From assembly GCA_015680685.1 (NCBI GenBank), contig MNCI01038103.1:27759-80809 (forward strand): a DNA stretch of 53,051 nt, in the 5' to 3' direction. The notes beneath the pieces are model-generated. The model was given only the letters and a program-made list of their open reading frames with translations. It was not told where the DNA came from and did no database searches. The stretch is from Gnetum montanum. Its lineage: Eukaryota; Streptophyta; Gnetopsida; Gnetales; Gnetaceae. Position numbers and translations under genes: made by a program. Below are positions 32,824 to 45,258 of this stretch, in pieces; position 1 is the first letter of the stretch, and each line of letters begins with the position of its first letter.

Positions 32824-35569
32824 ATGACACCAAAGAGAGGACCACAAGTAGGAGGGCCTTCCCAACCTAGGGAAAAGTGATGAAGAGGAGGAAGAAGTTA
32901 TTAGCAATAACCATAGTACCTCCAAGAGCAAGTTTTTGAAGCAACCCATGCAACAAGTCCTCTTCAGTAGGAACTTGAAGTGGAATCTATTCAATAGTTT
33001 TCAATGGCAAAAATAGGCCAGTCTATGTAGGATGAAACTCCTAGGCAAAGGCATAATCTTGAAGTTACCCTCATGAAGGCTTACAAGGAGAGGATAAAGT
33101 TCAAGGAGATTTAGAGTTCTTTTATCCAAGAATTAAACTTCAGATATTTTTAGAGTTAACACTAGAAGAAGTTTACACACAATTATAGGGATCTCCCATG
33201 TGGCTCATTCTCTTCACTAGTGGAGAATGGTACATGGGGGAAACCTACCTATTCTGAAATAACAAATAAGGAGATGCATTCTTGAAGATCAAAGACATCA
33301 CCATCGTCTATTCCCTTAAGGTCATTGCAAAGGTCCTTTGGTTACACAACACTAGAAAAATTTTGGTAGAGATCTCTACGCAAGTGGACCCTAAAACCAA
33401 AAAGAAATGGATCTAGCATTACTATGGAGTGAATAATAAGGAGTATGGTGCCCTCGTGAAGGTGGAATATGGTGCCCTCATGAAGGTGGAGCATTCCTAT
33501 TTCAAGATTACAATCTATCACCTATACCGCAAAGTGAGGCCAAGTAAGGTAATAGTCTTCTCTAGCCATGCATGCATCCATCTAAGTAAAAATTCCCTAT
33601 CATTCTTTTCCAAATCATCAATCTGGAGATAGAGAAGCACTTGAAAGAGAGTGAGAATAGAAAAATATACTACCCTTTCTATGCTCATCTAAAAATTATG
33701 CAAAAAATAAGGTATGGCATGCTACACTAATGATGTGTTTCATCATGGTTCTATTGCATCATGATAGGAGATGATGAAGGACAAGGTAGCAACCAAGATA
33801 CAAGAAGAGCAGAGCCTCCACCACCACCACCTACAAGAGGAAGCTTCATGAGTGGCAATTGTAGTAATAACAAGTCTCAATTGGTGGTGGGGAGCCCTCA
33901 ATGTACTATCTAGTCCTAAGTCATCTTAATGAGATCACCAAGAGCATTAGTTGGTTGGATTAGCAAACTATCCTATTGTTATTTATGCAAAGAAACTAAG
34001 CATCCACAAGGCTAAATCCATCTACCCAAGAGTTCATGGTATCCATCCTTGGATAAACATTTCAAGAAATCTTAGGAAATGCTACAAGTTTCTCTATCTG
34101 GTTAGAGGAGGATGAAGGGATAACCATGCTAGTCATGTAGCATAGTGACTAGGAGATAGTGGTGGAAGTAGTGGCTGATAAGGTAGTTGAATTTCTCAAT
34201 GCTCCAACAATAGATGTACTAGATATTACCATAACAATAGATATCCAAACATCCATAAGAGTAGGGAGTGGTCAGCTAAGTGTTGCCCAACATGAGGAAG
34301 TGTTGAAATAAGTAGTGGAAGTTGGGCAACTACTTCTAGAGATCTTTAATCACCCAAATCAAATCACTACAACCCAGTTGTTATTACTTAATACAAAGGG
34401 TAAACTTCTCATTCCTAATGTTCAGCTAAAGATATCCATCATTGAGAATCAATGGTTAGTTGCTGAGTTTGCAAAGTTATGTAACCCTAGCATTCTCAAG
34501 TCAAGCCTAACTAGAGATGAAGCTCTTTATTAGCTTTAACATAGACTATAAAAGACTAAGAATGTGAAGGAGGTAGAGGTCTTTAATGTATCCTTGTCAA
34601 AACCCATGACCTTCAACACTGACAAGGACTTGTCATAAGTCCAAAAAGATAAGTTTGATCTCAACTAAAGATAACCATCACCTACAAAATACTGAGTAAT
34701 AAAAGGACTAGATGGTCAAGTTTCTTTGCTAGAAATATTTCTATGGAGGAAGTCCATGTGCTTTACCAAAAAACAACCATTGAGGTAACTACTTGGAAAA
34801 ATGAGGCCCTAAATTTAAATGGATGAAAAAGCACTACAGGAACAAGGTTGGGCTCCTTAAGGAGATCAATGAGAAGGAAATCTAACTAGTAAAGGTGAAG
34901 ATGAATGAGGCTCTCCAACAACTCCAAAAAAATGATGATGACTAACATCTCATCTTTGATGGATTCAATGTGTACAAAAAATCCAAAATCCACCTAATGT
35001 AGTTACAAATCGAGGAGATGATAGAATACATAGAGCTAGCCAACCTTTGCTATGTAAACATGGCTATGCTAACAATAGGAAGACAAAGAATAGAGTTGAA
35101 AAAACATGTGGATAATTCCTACCTCTTGTAGAAGGTATACTTCAAGCATCACAAAGAAACAAAACAATAGTTGGAGATAGCCAATGTAGAGCTTGAAGAT
35201 CTTAGAATCAAATTCACCAATCAATGACTATTGCTATGAACCTAGCCAAAATGATAAATGCCTACCATGAGTTGTAAAACTTGTTAAAGACATTCGACAT
35301 CAAACATAAACAATTCATAGCATGGTTCATTAACGTGAAGGAGTTGTTTCCTTTGATGCTATGCTTGTGGGACATCCCTATTCTAGCCAACATCAGTGAA
35401 GTTTCATGGACTACCTATGACTCACATGTTAAAGAAGAAAAGATGAAAGCATTACTAGATGCTTTTAAGCTTCTACTAGCAGTAGTAGCTTAGCCTCAAT
35501 CACCATTAGCACTAGAACTTGAGGAAGGATCTTCAGTGCCATAGAAGCCTTCACCTCTAGGCACTATTT
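32824..35569 (+). pseudogene. Additional ORF of element E
   Basis: Counterpart of 23024-25441 in B. Starts MTPKRGPQVGGPSQP; the parts at 34315 (EVGQLLLEIFNHPNQITTT) and 35281 (MLKTFDIKHKQFIAWFIN) are in the same frame as the ATG, while 33429-33632 is in another frame, so a pair of indels may lie between. A 24-base unit is duplicated at about 33444-33497 (EYGALVKV/EYGALMKV). The C-terminal block FDIKHKQFIAWFIN ... MKALLDAF is close to B. About 110 codons longer than B. Function unknown. Confidence 0.55.
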
Positions 35570-35800
35570 AAGAGTTCATCATGTCTTCAGCAATTTTGCA
35601 AGCACCTAATAAGATTTTTGTAAATTGTAAAGTGTGCAATTTTTTTGTAATGGATACAAACTTTTGTAATCTTATACAATCTAGCATTCAAAGTTAGTAG
35701 AGTTAGTTTTTTTATCTTCTAGTTAATAATTCCATACATCCTCAAATTTTGTAAGAAGCTCAATTCTACTTTTGTTCAATCAACAACCAGTTTTCAATTA

Positions 35801-35812
35801 GTTGTGGGGTTA
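35801..35812 (+). promoter_or_regulatory. Polypurine tract of element E
   Basis: GTTGTGGGGTTA directly before the LTR. Confidence 0.55.
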
Positions 35813-36683
35813 TGATGAGTCATAAGTAGACAACCTGGGTCAAAGGACATCTATTGAGCTAGCCTTGTTCATGTATCTTCATCAATGCATGGTTGCATCA
35901 ATGTAGATGCGTTGATGTTGATAAAGGAAATGCTTATATAAATGCACATACCAGTTGCATTTATGACATCTTAGATTGATAGCATGGTAAAACTCTTGTA
36001 TTTTTATTTCTCTAAAGTTAGAATATTTTCTCTTTGAGTGCCCACAGTATGAATTAAAGATATTGTATTGTACTTTAGTAAAATGCCATTTACCTAAATG
36101 CAGCAATGTGAATGCAATAACGTTGACATTTTTATGTTTATTGCATACACTTGGATTAGTCTACTCTTTCCTATTTGTACTTTACTTTCAATTCAATTTA
36201 CATTCTTGGTTTTAATTAATTAATATAATTAATTATAAAAACATAAGTACAACCATTTTGAGCATGATGTATTACACTTGGTAATCCTAGTAGTGGCTAT
36301 TTGGTATAGTCAGTAATAGCCACTTGGTAACCCAATAGCATTGATACTAGTTTGGGATGTGTACAGTAACTAGAAATAGTTACTTTACATTAGGAGAGTT
36401 AGTTACTAGATTAATTAAGTAGTTAAATATTTAGTTGATTAAATCTTCATTTACATATATAGCTGTTGGGATAAAAAATATATAAAAATCCTTTTAAAAA
36501 TAGACATCATGTGCCTTGACTCAAATTTAACTATATGTACTAATAACACAAGTGTGAGTTAGGAAGACAATGATCATACAACCCCTTAATTCATAGTTTA
36601 AGACTATAAGCAACATAGGAACCAAGTCCATGAAATTATACTGGATTGCTAATGAATGCTTGTGATTTGTATGGTTGGATGTA
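35813..36683 (+). repeat. 3' LTR of element E, end truncated
   Basis: Begins TGATGAGTCATAAG; U3 has TTGATG motifs and TATATAAA (35935-35942). U5 module starts ACATAAG (36241-36247) but its partner arm has decayed. The match to other LTRs stops near 36683, about 25 bases short of the expected end. Confidence 0.7.
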
Positions 36684-36841
36684 AAAATAAAATGAACAAA
36701 TGATAATGTTTGATATTTCTAATACCCTCCATCAAATTAACTAGAGATTTATTATTCTAATTACAATCCTTAAACATATATTTTCAAAGTGTTTAACATT
36801 AGGTAGTTCAGTAAAACCACTAGCCAATTAATTTGCATTAT

Positions 36842-36864
36842 TAATATATATATATATATATATA
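36842..36864. repeat. (TA)n microsatellite
   Basis: About eleven TA units. Confidence 0.9.
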
Positions 36865-37248
36865 GGCTTTATTAAACCTCTAATAAAAGAATGTTGGATG
36901 TAATGTAATATGACTTTGTTAAACTTATGAAAAAAAATTAAAATATCATATACCAATTTTAAAATAGGGTTTTTTCTATGTAATCATGGAAGCAAGAACC
37001 TAGACATGACACATCCATAAGTCAAAAGATTATAACTATTCATAAGGTTCATAAGGATTTAATTTAAGGAAAAAGGATATCCTCCTGGTCATTTTAAATA
37101 TAATATATCTAATTTGCAAAGAAATAAAATGAAGCTTTATTACATTTAAACCAAATAGGATCTATTGAATAGATATTACATTTTCATGAAAAATAATGAT
37201 AGGCTCTACAAATTAACCAAGCACCAATGGAGGTAAATAATGATGTAT

Positions 37249-37720
37249 TCCAATACTTGATTAAAATAGTAGCTGAGATATAGTAAGCTTCTATATCTAG
37301 TTTATTAGATGTAATGTGGTGTAAAAATTATTTCTTTTCTTCTCATTGGACCACGTTAGTGTTAAAACCTTCTATTTGACTAGTTGGTACACATGCCTAG
37401 GATTTTACAACATATACTTCTAAGAGATATTCCATCTTTTCAACCATTACATCCCCTAAAATATCAAGTACATTCTCAACCAACTATTCATAAGGTTTAT
37501 AGATTATCTAATTTTGATAGTATTTTGATACTTGATTGAAATAGTAGCTAAAAGATAATAAGCTTCTATATCTAATTTATTAAAACTAATGTGATATAAA
37601 TAAAATTATCTCTTATCTTTCACATTAGACCACATCTGTGTTAAAACCTTCTACTTGAATAATTACCAAATATGCTTAGGATTTTGTTGCATGTCCTCCT
37701 ATGAAATATTTCATTCCATC
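37249..37720 (-). repeat. Partial tandem duplication in copia remnant J
   Basis: 37249-37434 and 37525-37720 are diverged direct copies about 276 bases apart; both contain TACTTGATT.AAATAGTAGC and GTTAAAACCTTCTA.TTGA. Confidence 0.7.
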
Positions 37721-37744
37721 TGTTCAAAATACAAACCATGGTCT

Positions 37745-38249
37745 CGCAAATCCTCATGAACTACTTTAGAGAATTTTTCTTACCTTATGATATGCAAGCT
37801 ATGAATGTATATAGTGAATTGGCACAAGGCTTATGTTTTTAAAGGTAATAAATCACATTCACATAATAACATTGAGTACAGTATTTTCATCTTCACCTTC
37901 AAGTCCTCAAATAGAAAATTTCTTTGCACTTGTTCAATAACTTTTCAAAGTTTGACAATGACACCAAGTCCTAAATAACACATCCATACAAATCAATAGG
38001 ATCGATAATAATTTGAAAATTTTTATTTTGACCTTCCAAGCCTAGAGTCATAAATCGTTGTACTTATTTTTTGAAAGTATAAAAATCCTTGAAACCTCTT
38101 TCTATTATTTCTTTGATGTAGATCCCCCACATGCAATTGTCTACTGGCGAGGGTTTTCTTTAAAACATGGTTAAATGTATGAACTTATCAAGAAAAGGTG
38201 AAAAAATATAGACACTTAAAACTATTGAGTGTGCTAGACATATTGGAAT
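37745..38249. other. Unassigned AT-rich stretch
   Basis: No recognisable frame or motif on either strand. It may continue the copia remnant or the LINE remnant. Confidence 0.3.
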
Positions 38250-39900
38250 TACCCATTTTTATTCTTAAAAATTTTCTTCCATCCTACTATAATTTCTTGA
38301 TAAATTTTTGTTGGTAAATAGAAATTGCAAGATTTTCTGCTTTCTTCATATATTTTGAATACTACATTATGCATCAAGTTATGAAGATTGATTGATGTGA
38401 TTTTGCTTGCAAACTTGTACCCTTTCTTCCTCAAATGCTACCAAAGGTTCAACTAGCCACCTGTTTGTTACTCTTAATTTATTTAGTATTATCAAATAGT
38501 TGTACCAAAACAAAATAGAGTTTCATGTTGAATTCATGAATTTCAGTACATTCACAATGCAGATCACAAAGAAAACATTTTCATCTCTTGAAGCATGCAA
38601 TCTCATACACGTGGATGATAGTACATCACAACCTATATTGTATCCCATACAACATTAACAAAGTGACAATACATAAGACACTTTCCTCTTTCATTAAATC
38701 ACCAGTGAAATACTTGCATGAATTTTTTAATTTTGGTTCCTAAAGTATAGAATACATCTTTTTGAACATCTTTTGGAAGTTGTAAATTGTTTTATGGTGT
38801 AAAGCCAAATTATTGTATCCTATTTACTTTTTAATTAGTTAAACACCATGCCAACCAACTACTTTAAAGGCTCTATGTTGATTTACCAATGAAATAGCCT
38901 TACTAATTTTACAATCAAAACTTTTCAATGAGGCTTGCAATATAATAGAGAAAGAACTACCAACAAAATGTCGAATCATTAAATTTTGCATATTTATTAT
39001 TTCCACTTATCAGTTTATGTTTCTGATCTATAATTCTCTAAAAATAAGTTATGATTTTCATATGTTGCTACACAAAATGATGATGATAATTGAAAGGATT
39101 GTGTGTAAAAAGGGATAATAGTTTTTAAGAGCTACACACTTATGAATAATTTTCTCCACTTGCATAATCCTTCACCCACAATATCCTCCCAACTTTGAAT
39201 TAGAAATAACTTCAACATCCTCATAGATGGTTGTTGAAATTCATTAAAGGAAGGGGTAGTAGTTGTAGACCACGATAATGAATGTGACTAAAGCATAGAA
39301 CGATTAATATACTTAGGAGACCAACTTAAAAATTTTGAAATAACCTATCATTTTCCCCATATAGCTTGGAAGAACAAGGATCCTTTATTCTTTAAGGGAA
39401 CTTTAAAAACAACTTAGTTTAGTCAAGATAAATGAGGAAGAGAAAAAGTGTTACATATTTATTGAAAATGAAGTCTAACTAGCTTCTTTCAACTCTCCCT
39501 GTCATCCACTGCCCCAAGAATCCATTTTGCAGAAGGAGCCAAAGATCAGTCATAAAGACTACCAATTCTAAGGGCATATTGCTCTTTAGGAAGAGAAAAA
39601 ATATTCCACTTAACTCAAGCAAAACCGTTACCATCTTTATTATTTCTTCATTTAAAACTCGTAATAATTCTCAGTCTTTTTGGCAATAAGAAAGATGAGT
39701 TGTAAACATGAGTGGAAGAAAGGATATGCTTTGCAACAATGATTTTTCTATGAAGGGAAAGATGCCTTTTAGATAGCTTTTCTACTTTTTGCATAAATTT
39801 TTGTACAATAGAATCTCATAATTGTGAAATGTTGGGAATAATAGTAAGAGGTATTCCAAGTTTAAAGGTCTCATACAGTTCTATCCATATCAAGACAATA
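38250..39900 (-). pseudogene. LINE (non-LTR retrotransposon) 3' part
   Basis: The clear part is 39300-39900 on the minus strand: LGIPLTIIPNISQL, DSIVQKFMQKVEKLSKRHLSLH, KIIVAKHILSSTHVYNSSFLLPKR as short blocks, then KVKWNIFSLPKEQYALRIG and APSAKWILGAVDD. This is the thumb and C-terminal region of plant LINE reverse transcriptase (LGIPL, LSLHGRI-like and LPKEEGGLG-like motifs). The RT palm and endonuclease would lie to the right and are absent, as expected for a 5'-truncated LINE. 38250-39300 reads weakly like the zinc-binding and RNase-like tail (for example CDLHCECTEIHE); that extension is uncertain. Confidence 0.6.
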
Positions 39901-40022
39901 TTCTAGATACTAGGATTCTCGAGCAAGACAATATTAAGACTAAACTTTTTGCAGTTGATTCTCGAGCTAGAGGAATCATAGTAAGTTTGAATAATATTGA
40001 GGACTCGAGCTAGAGGCATCAT

Positions 40023-40298
40023 GCGCAAGAACCAAATGCCACCTTTGACACCGCAGACACCAAGAGAACCCCGAGATTCCAGTCTAGAACCGTGGCGGCC
40101 CCGTGCCATCCGGAGTTGACCAGGCTGAGGAGGCGTTACAGAGAGTCGGCGCTGCTGGATTTCGAGCACGTGTACAGGGATCTTTAAGCCGGAAATATCC
40201 ATTCTGCTGTGCTGGAGCTCATCATCCACGACATGGACAAGAAGACCAGAAAAATGGAACAATACATTTCTGCAACAGCAGAGCTTTACCAATGTTGA
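40023..40298 (+). pseudogene. PSK SIMULATOR / DUF668-like gene fragment
   Basis: Plus-strand frame 40023-40298 reads RFQSRTVAAPCHPELTRL, DFEHVYRDL, one stop (TAA), then VLELIIHDMDKKTRKMEQYI and SATAELYQ before a terminal TGA. HPEL...F..VY.DL followed by DM.KK.RKME.YISATA.LY is the pattern of plant DUF3475/DUF668 proteins (PSK SIMULATOR-type, acting in phytosialokine-sulfokine-related growth signalling as known for the family). The real proteins are about 470-650 residues, so this is about one seventh. It has a premature stop and no continuation. Its GC content is clearly higher than its surroundings. Recognised from memory; moderate confidence. Confidence 0.45.
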
Positions 40299-40990
40299 TG
40301 AAAGGACAGCTCGGAAAAGAAAATGTTATCTCTCTACTCCTGAGCTTTTCGCATCTCTGCCACCCCAACTCCATTCCCACGCACTCAGCCCTCGCGAGCC
40401 TTTGAAAACCGCCAGTGCTGGTATATGCAGAAAACGGGCGCCTGTGGAAGGAAAAGAAAGACCGTAAGGCTTGCGTGATTCTTGCTGGTAAACACACTGA
40501 TTTCGTTGTGCGGTGCTGCCCTTTGCCTCACTGGTTGCCGACTTGCGTTGGCAGGGCACTTTTTCCTCGGAGTTGCAGTAGATTCCCTGCAATTTTCTGT
40601 TCCTGTATTCTGGCAACTTCTGTTGTGCAAAAACAGCGAAGTATGGCATCTTGTGCGCTGGAGTTGCACAGAATTTCTGGAACTTTCCGTTTTCTTCTCC
40701 TTGCCATAAATGCGGCGGAGTTGTCTGCATGGCCTCCAAAAGGACTGCGTAGAGCAACAAGCTGACACCGATCAAAACTTTATTTTCTATTTTGAAAATG
40801 GTGTTTTCCCTCCCCTTTTTAAGGCTTCCCAAATGGACTTATTGCGGTTTCTTTTTTGGGCACCTTACTCTGCTTTATCTGAATTTTCCACCGACTATAG
40901 TGTGCATAATAATAATAATGATAATATTAATTTAATAATGACCTAATGATATTTAATTTAATGGGTTGGCATAAGATGGTGAAGGATTCA
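40299..40990. other. GC-richer unassigned island
   Basis: Base composition is more balanced than the flanking repeats and continuous with the DUF668-like fragment. Overlapping open frames exist on both strands (largest 40832-40326, minus, 168 codons), but none shows a family motif and they are mutual shadows. It may be intron, flank or further captured gene sequence. Confidence 0.35.
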
Positions 40991-41864
40991 GGTATATGTA
41001 AAACCTCGCGTTAAGTGTTCAATCCTTTGCCTTATCTATGATATTAGTAATTTGCAAAGGTTAAAGGTTAAAGCTCACAGGATTTGGTACCTGAACTTTT
41101 TAATCATGGCCCTATGCCCAGTATGAAAAAATTGGCATTTACAAGAGTCTCCATCTTTTTTTTCCTTAACAGAAACCGTACACCATGCCAAAACATGGTC
41201 GTAATTTTCCACTTCAAACTTTTCTTTAAATGCCTCTCCTTGTATTTTCTGCAGTCCTCAACTGCCATGTGTTGAATTAAATTATAATGGACATTGCTGG
41301 AAGTCTGGGCTGTGTTCTCAGGGACAACTATAATTAAATATGAGTCCTTCTGACTTGCTGATTTCTCTTGAATCTTAAAACATTTTGACTAATATATTCT
41401 CCAATTTTATAAACCCTACATTAAAGATACAAAATCCAAAGTTACAAAGCAAAGAAAAGCTTTTCAATCTATTAACATTTATATCTTTGCTCTCTGCTTT
41501 AGTTTTTAAATTTCAATCAAATTGATTACAGTTAAGTCAATTTTGGTTGTATCTTAAGCAAAATTGGTAGTGAAATTGCTTTATAGTTAAGTGAAATTGT
41601 TTTACAATTTAGTGAAATCACTATAAAAGATATCAAATTTAATTGGCTCCAATGATTAATTGTGCCGATGCTTACACCTTAATAAAAGTAATTTAAAATA
41701 GTGTTAAGAGACTCAAACTCTAGGAGTGACTCATTTTACCGAACATAAGCTCACACTTGGCAAGTTACTTGGGAAAATCGCATAACAATGAGATTAACTA
41801 GTTGAAATTTAAGTTTTTACCCTTTTGACCCCTTGAAAATATATAGATTTTCAACCTAGCTCTA
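40991..41864. other. Unassigned AT-rich stretch next to copia F
   Basis: No coding pattern. A short motif AGTTAAGT.AA.TT recurs at about 41531-41610. At its right end, on the minus strand, AGAGCTAGGTTGAAAATC follows the LTR of F and looks like a copia leader just past a primer site. Confidence 0.35.
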
Positions 41865-42331
41865 TGTTTTTTACATGGTTCGTGATAACACTAAAAAATA
41901 AATCAATAGAAAACACAATAATATATCCTGGGAAAAAATGAGAAAAACCCTTGCAGAAAACAAGCTCGTGAATCTTTATGTTAGCTCAAAGAGAATTTTT
42001 GAAACATAATGAACATCAGAGAATGGAAAAAAGAAAACATAGGGATGAAAGCCAAACACACTGCCTTGAAGACTTTCTTGTAACCATATTTATAGCTTAG
42101 GATGTCCGATGTAAATTGGATGTTAACTGGATGTTAACAGTAGTAAAAAGATGGAGATGAACAATAGTTTTACATTGACTATATTTCAAATATCTACAAT
42201 TAAATACCTAACACTATAGTTTATTACAACAGAACTATTGTACCATACAATTACAAAAAAGAGAGTGCTTGTTATCAAAGAGATGACAATATTTGAGCTT
42301 ATGTGAATGACTATTGTCTTCACTTTACTCA
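41865..42331 (-). repeat. LTR of copia element F
   Basis: Lies downstream of the pol region on the minus strand, after the purine tract AAGAGGGAGAAT. TATAAATA at 42087-42094 (minus). Ends near AAAAAACA at 41865. About 467 bases, a usual length for copia LTRs. Confidence 0.55.
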
Positions 42332-42523
42332 TAATTCTCCCTCTTGAAGGCAAAGGTGCAATGAAGCCCGATCCAGACCTTACATGATATCACCTTCCAT
42401 GACACCAACAACTGCTTAACATCATAAAAAATTTTCAGCAAATAAAGATTTTGTCCTCATATCAGCAGGATTCTTTTCTATCTTAATTTTTTTAAGAGGA
42501 ATTCTTTGTTCATTTATTTGCTC

Positions 42524-43012
42524 TCAAATATAGTGATACTCTATTGGTATATGCTTCATCCTACTATGGAAAGTGGGATTTTTGGATATATAAATTGTAC
42601 TTTGATTATTACAACCAATTTTCATAATTTTTTTATGAATTCCATGTTTAGCTAGGAATCTTTGAAGCCATGTTGCTTCACAACTAGCTATGTTTGTAGC
42701 AACATATTCTACTTCAATAGTAGACTGAGCTACATGAGACTGCAATTGGCTTTTCCAAGAGATAGCACAACCAAAGATATCAAACACATATCCATTGGTT
42801 AATTTTCTGTTGTCTAAATCCCCACCGCAATTAGCATTCACATAACCATGTACAATGGACAAATCACTTTGATAGCAAATACCAAAGTTCATAGTACCAT
42901 GAAGATATGAGAAAACTCTTTTTATAGTAATCCAGTGTTGTTTTCCTACATTAGACATATACCTATTGAGTTTTCCAATAATGTATGCAATGTCAGGTCT
43001 AGTGGTGATCAT
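42524..43012 (-). pseudogene. RNase H region of copia F
   Basis: A 162-codon open frame reads MITTRPDIAYIIGKLNRYMS, YLHGTMNFGICY, NANCGGDLDNRKLTNGYVF, WKSQLQSHVAQSTIEVEY and NNQSTIYISKNPTFHSRMKH: the end of RT plus the RNase H domain of copia pol. The usual DSDWAG reads NANCGGD and CDNQS reads CNNQS, so catalytic Asp residues are lost although the frame is open. Confidence 0.8.
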
Positions 43013-44390
43013 ACATACATCAAACTACTGATAGCACAAGCATATGGAATTTTTATCATGAGCTCCTTTTCATCATCTATCTTGGGACATTATTCAATTG
43101 AGAGTTTCATCCCAACTTCACAGGGTGTTGCCACAAGCTTACAATCTTGCATATTATATCTTTTTAATATATTTTACAAATATGCAAATTGTCTAACCCA
43201 AAGTTTGTCATTACCTTTATTTTTTAATTTCCATGACCAAAATCCTTTTAATAGCACTAAGATCTTTCATCTAAAATTAAGAAGAAAGAAGCTATTTCAA
43301 CTCCTTAATTTCATCCATGTCACTTCCTGCTATTAACATGTCATCAACATATAGTAGTAAAATTAAGAGTTTTCCATTTTTATTTTTGACATATAAGCAA
43401 GAGTCTTCCTAACTTTTAATGAAGCCAAGATTTAACATGTGTTCATTAAAATTTGTATTCCACATCCTTGGTGCATGTTTGAGCCCATATAATGATCTTA
43501 ACAATCAACATACCATATGCTCTTTTCCTTTCACTTCATACCCTTTAGGTTGAAGCACATATATTTCCTCCTTAAGATCACCATTAAGGAAAGAAATTTT
43601 TACATCCATTTGTTTACGTTCTAGATTATAAGCTACTGCTATTGATAGCAATGATCTAATGGATGTTAATGTTAGCACAAGGAAGAAGATTTCATCATAA
43701 TCAATTCCCTTCTTTTGGTAATAACCCTTAGCAACAAGATGTGCTGTAAACCAGTCACTAGATTTAATTCTGAACATCCAATTAATTTTCTATTAGATGG
43801 AAGTTCAACCAATTCCTATGTCTTATTCTTATGAATAGCAGACATTTCATCATCTATTGCTCACTTACATTCTGTATGATAAAGAGATGTACACACTCCA
43901 TCATAATTAAGTGGTTCAACTTTAGCAATTAGAATGTGATCTTCAACCTAAGTGGGTAATTTTCATATGAAACTAGGCCATATTAAGGGTTTTGAAGTTG
44001 ATGGAGCATCATGTTGATACTCAATCACCTCATGTTTACTTTCATCTTCTCCTATACTTATGTCTTGTATATTATGCACACCATCTTGTTGGTCAGGTGA
44101 AATATCTCTTGCCAAGGAAGGATAACCCTTTCAAATTCCTTTATTAACTTGAAAGGATACATGATCAGGTTTTACATCATTAGAGAGATTGGGCTTAATA
44201 TTTTTGCAAGACTCTCTAAATACACCATCATGACTATAGATAACCTACTTAGTTTCGAGGTTGTACAACTTATAAGCTTTAACACCATAATCATAGCCAA
44301 GGAAAATACATCTTACAAACTTATAGTTTAATTTTGATCTATTAATTTTTGGAATGTGAACATAAGCTTCACATCTAAAAGCTCAAAGAT
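43013..44390 (-). pseudogene. Reverse transcriptase and hinge of copia F
   Basis: AIDDEMSAIHKNKT marks the RT N-terminus, then the open frame 43777-43505 with GIDYDEIF, SIRSLLSIAVAY, QMDVKISFLNGDLKEEIYV, and later YVDDMLIAG (YVDD at 43340-43351, intact). The usual DVKTAFLHG block is present with KISFLNG. Several stops and frameshifts. Confidence 0.8.
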
Positions 44391-45258
44391 AATTCAAATT
44401 AATAGACTTTCCGCTCCATATTTCTTCTCATATCTTTCCAAAAATTGCAAAGGATGAATACCTAGAAATAGCAAGTAGTCATTATAGCTTTATCCAAAAA
44501 TGTTTACCAAGACCAACATCACCTAGCATACATATGATCCTTTCTAGTAACATTTTATTAAAACATTCAGCTACTCCATTCTATTTGGGAGTTCTTGGAA
44601 TAGTCTTTTGCTTGTATATGCCATGTTTTTTACAAAAATTGTTAAAAGAATGGGAGCGAAATTCACCACCATTATCTATTCTAAGAACCTTGATTTTATT
44701 TCTTGAATAATTTTTAACAAGAACTTTGAACTCTTTAAATTTTTCAAACACTTGAGACTTATGTTTCATTAAATAGATCCAAGCTTTTCTTGAAAAATCA
44801 TTAATGAATGAAACATAATATGTAGCACCTCCAAGTAAGAATGTTTGCACATCTTGAACTAGTTCACATACATCACTGTGTATTAACTCTAACACTTGAT
44901 TAACTTTAGCATTACTTCTTGGTAATCTTGAACGTGTTTGTTTACCAAGTAGGCAATCATGACTAACATTGAGAGATTCTTCTATAAGGCTTATTTTACC
45001 TTTTTTATGCAGTTTCATTAAACCTTTTTCACCTAAATGTGTCAATCTTCTATGCCAAAGATCAATGCTTGAATGCAAGTCAATAACAACTACCATGTTG
45101 AAGTTGTTCTGCAACGTTCTTGTATCCAACTGGTAAAGTCTTCCCACCTTTACACTAGTGGCTAGAGGTAAAGACCCTTGCAATATTTTACATTTTTCTT
45201 TACCAAATATCATAGTTAGAGCTACAGAATCTAACTCACTCATAGATAGGAGACTCAT
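44391..45258 (-). pseudogene. Integrase of copia F
   Basis: Frame 45258-44581 has GAG-pre-integrase WHRRLTHLGEKGLMKLHKKG and DCLLGKQTR, then LIHSDVCEL (first Asp), YVSFINDFSRKAWIYLM, LRIDNGGEFRS (second Asp), a TAG stop right after IPRTPK, and NGVAECFN (Glu) continuing past the stop. All three acidic residues of the core are kept; apart from the single stop it is well preserved. Confidence 0.85.

Larger units (their letters stand above)
28558..36683 (+). mobile_element. 5'-truncated Athila-like Ty3/gypsy element E
   Basis: Starts inside RT and runs through RNase H, integrase, non-coding region, additional ORF and a single LTR (35813-36683) that lacks its last bases. LTR, gag, protease and the first half of RT are missing on the left. 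No target duplication can be seen. Confidence 0.8.
36690..37740 (-). pseudogene. Ty1/copia RNase H-region remnant (element J)
   Basis: On the minus strand, with stops and frameshifts, blocks resemble copia RNase H: NKLDIEAYYISATI (the usual TEAEY region, about 37290-37330) and a following part like the DN-S-I...KHIE region. A roughly 190-base part is present twice (37249-37434 and 37525-37720). Heavily decayed, so assignment is tentative. Confidence 0.4.

Noticed and set aside
40326-40832. 168-codon open frame on the minus strand as a gene
   Set aside because: Overlapping frames of similar length exist on both strands in this GC-richer island, there is no family motif, and no consistent start or neighbour context.
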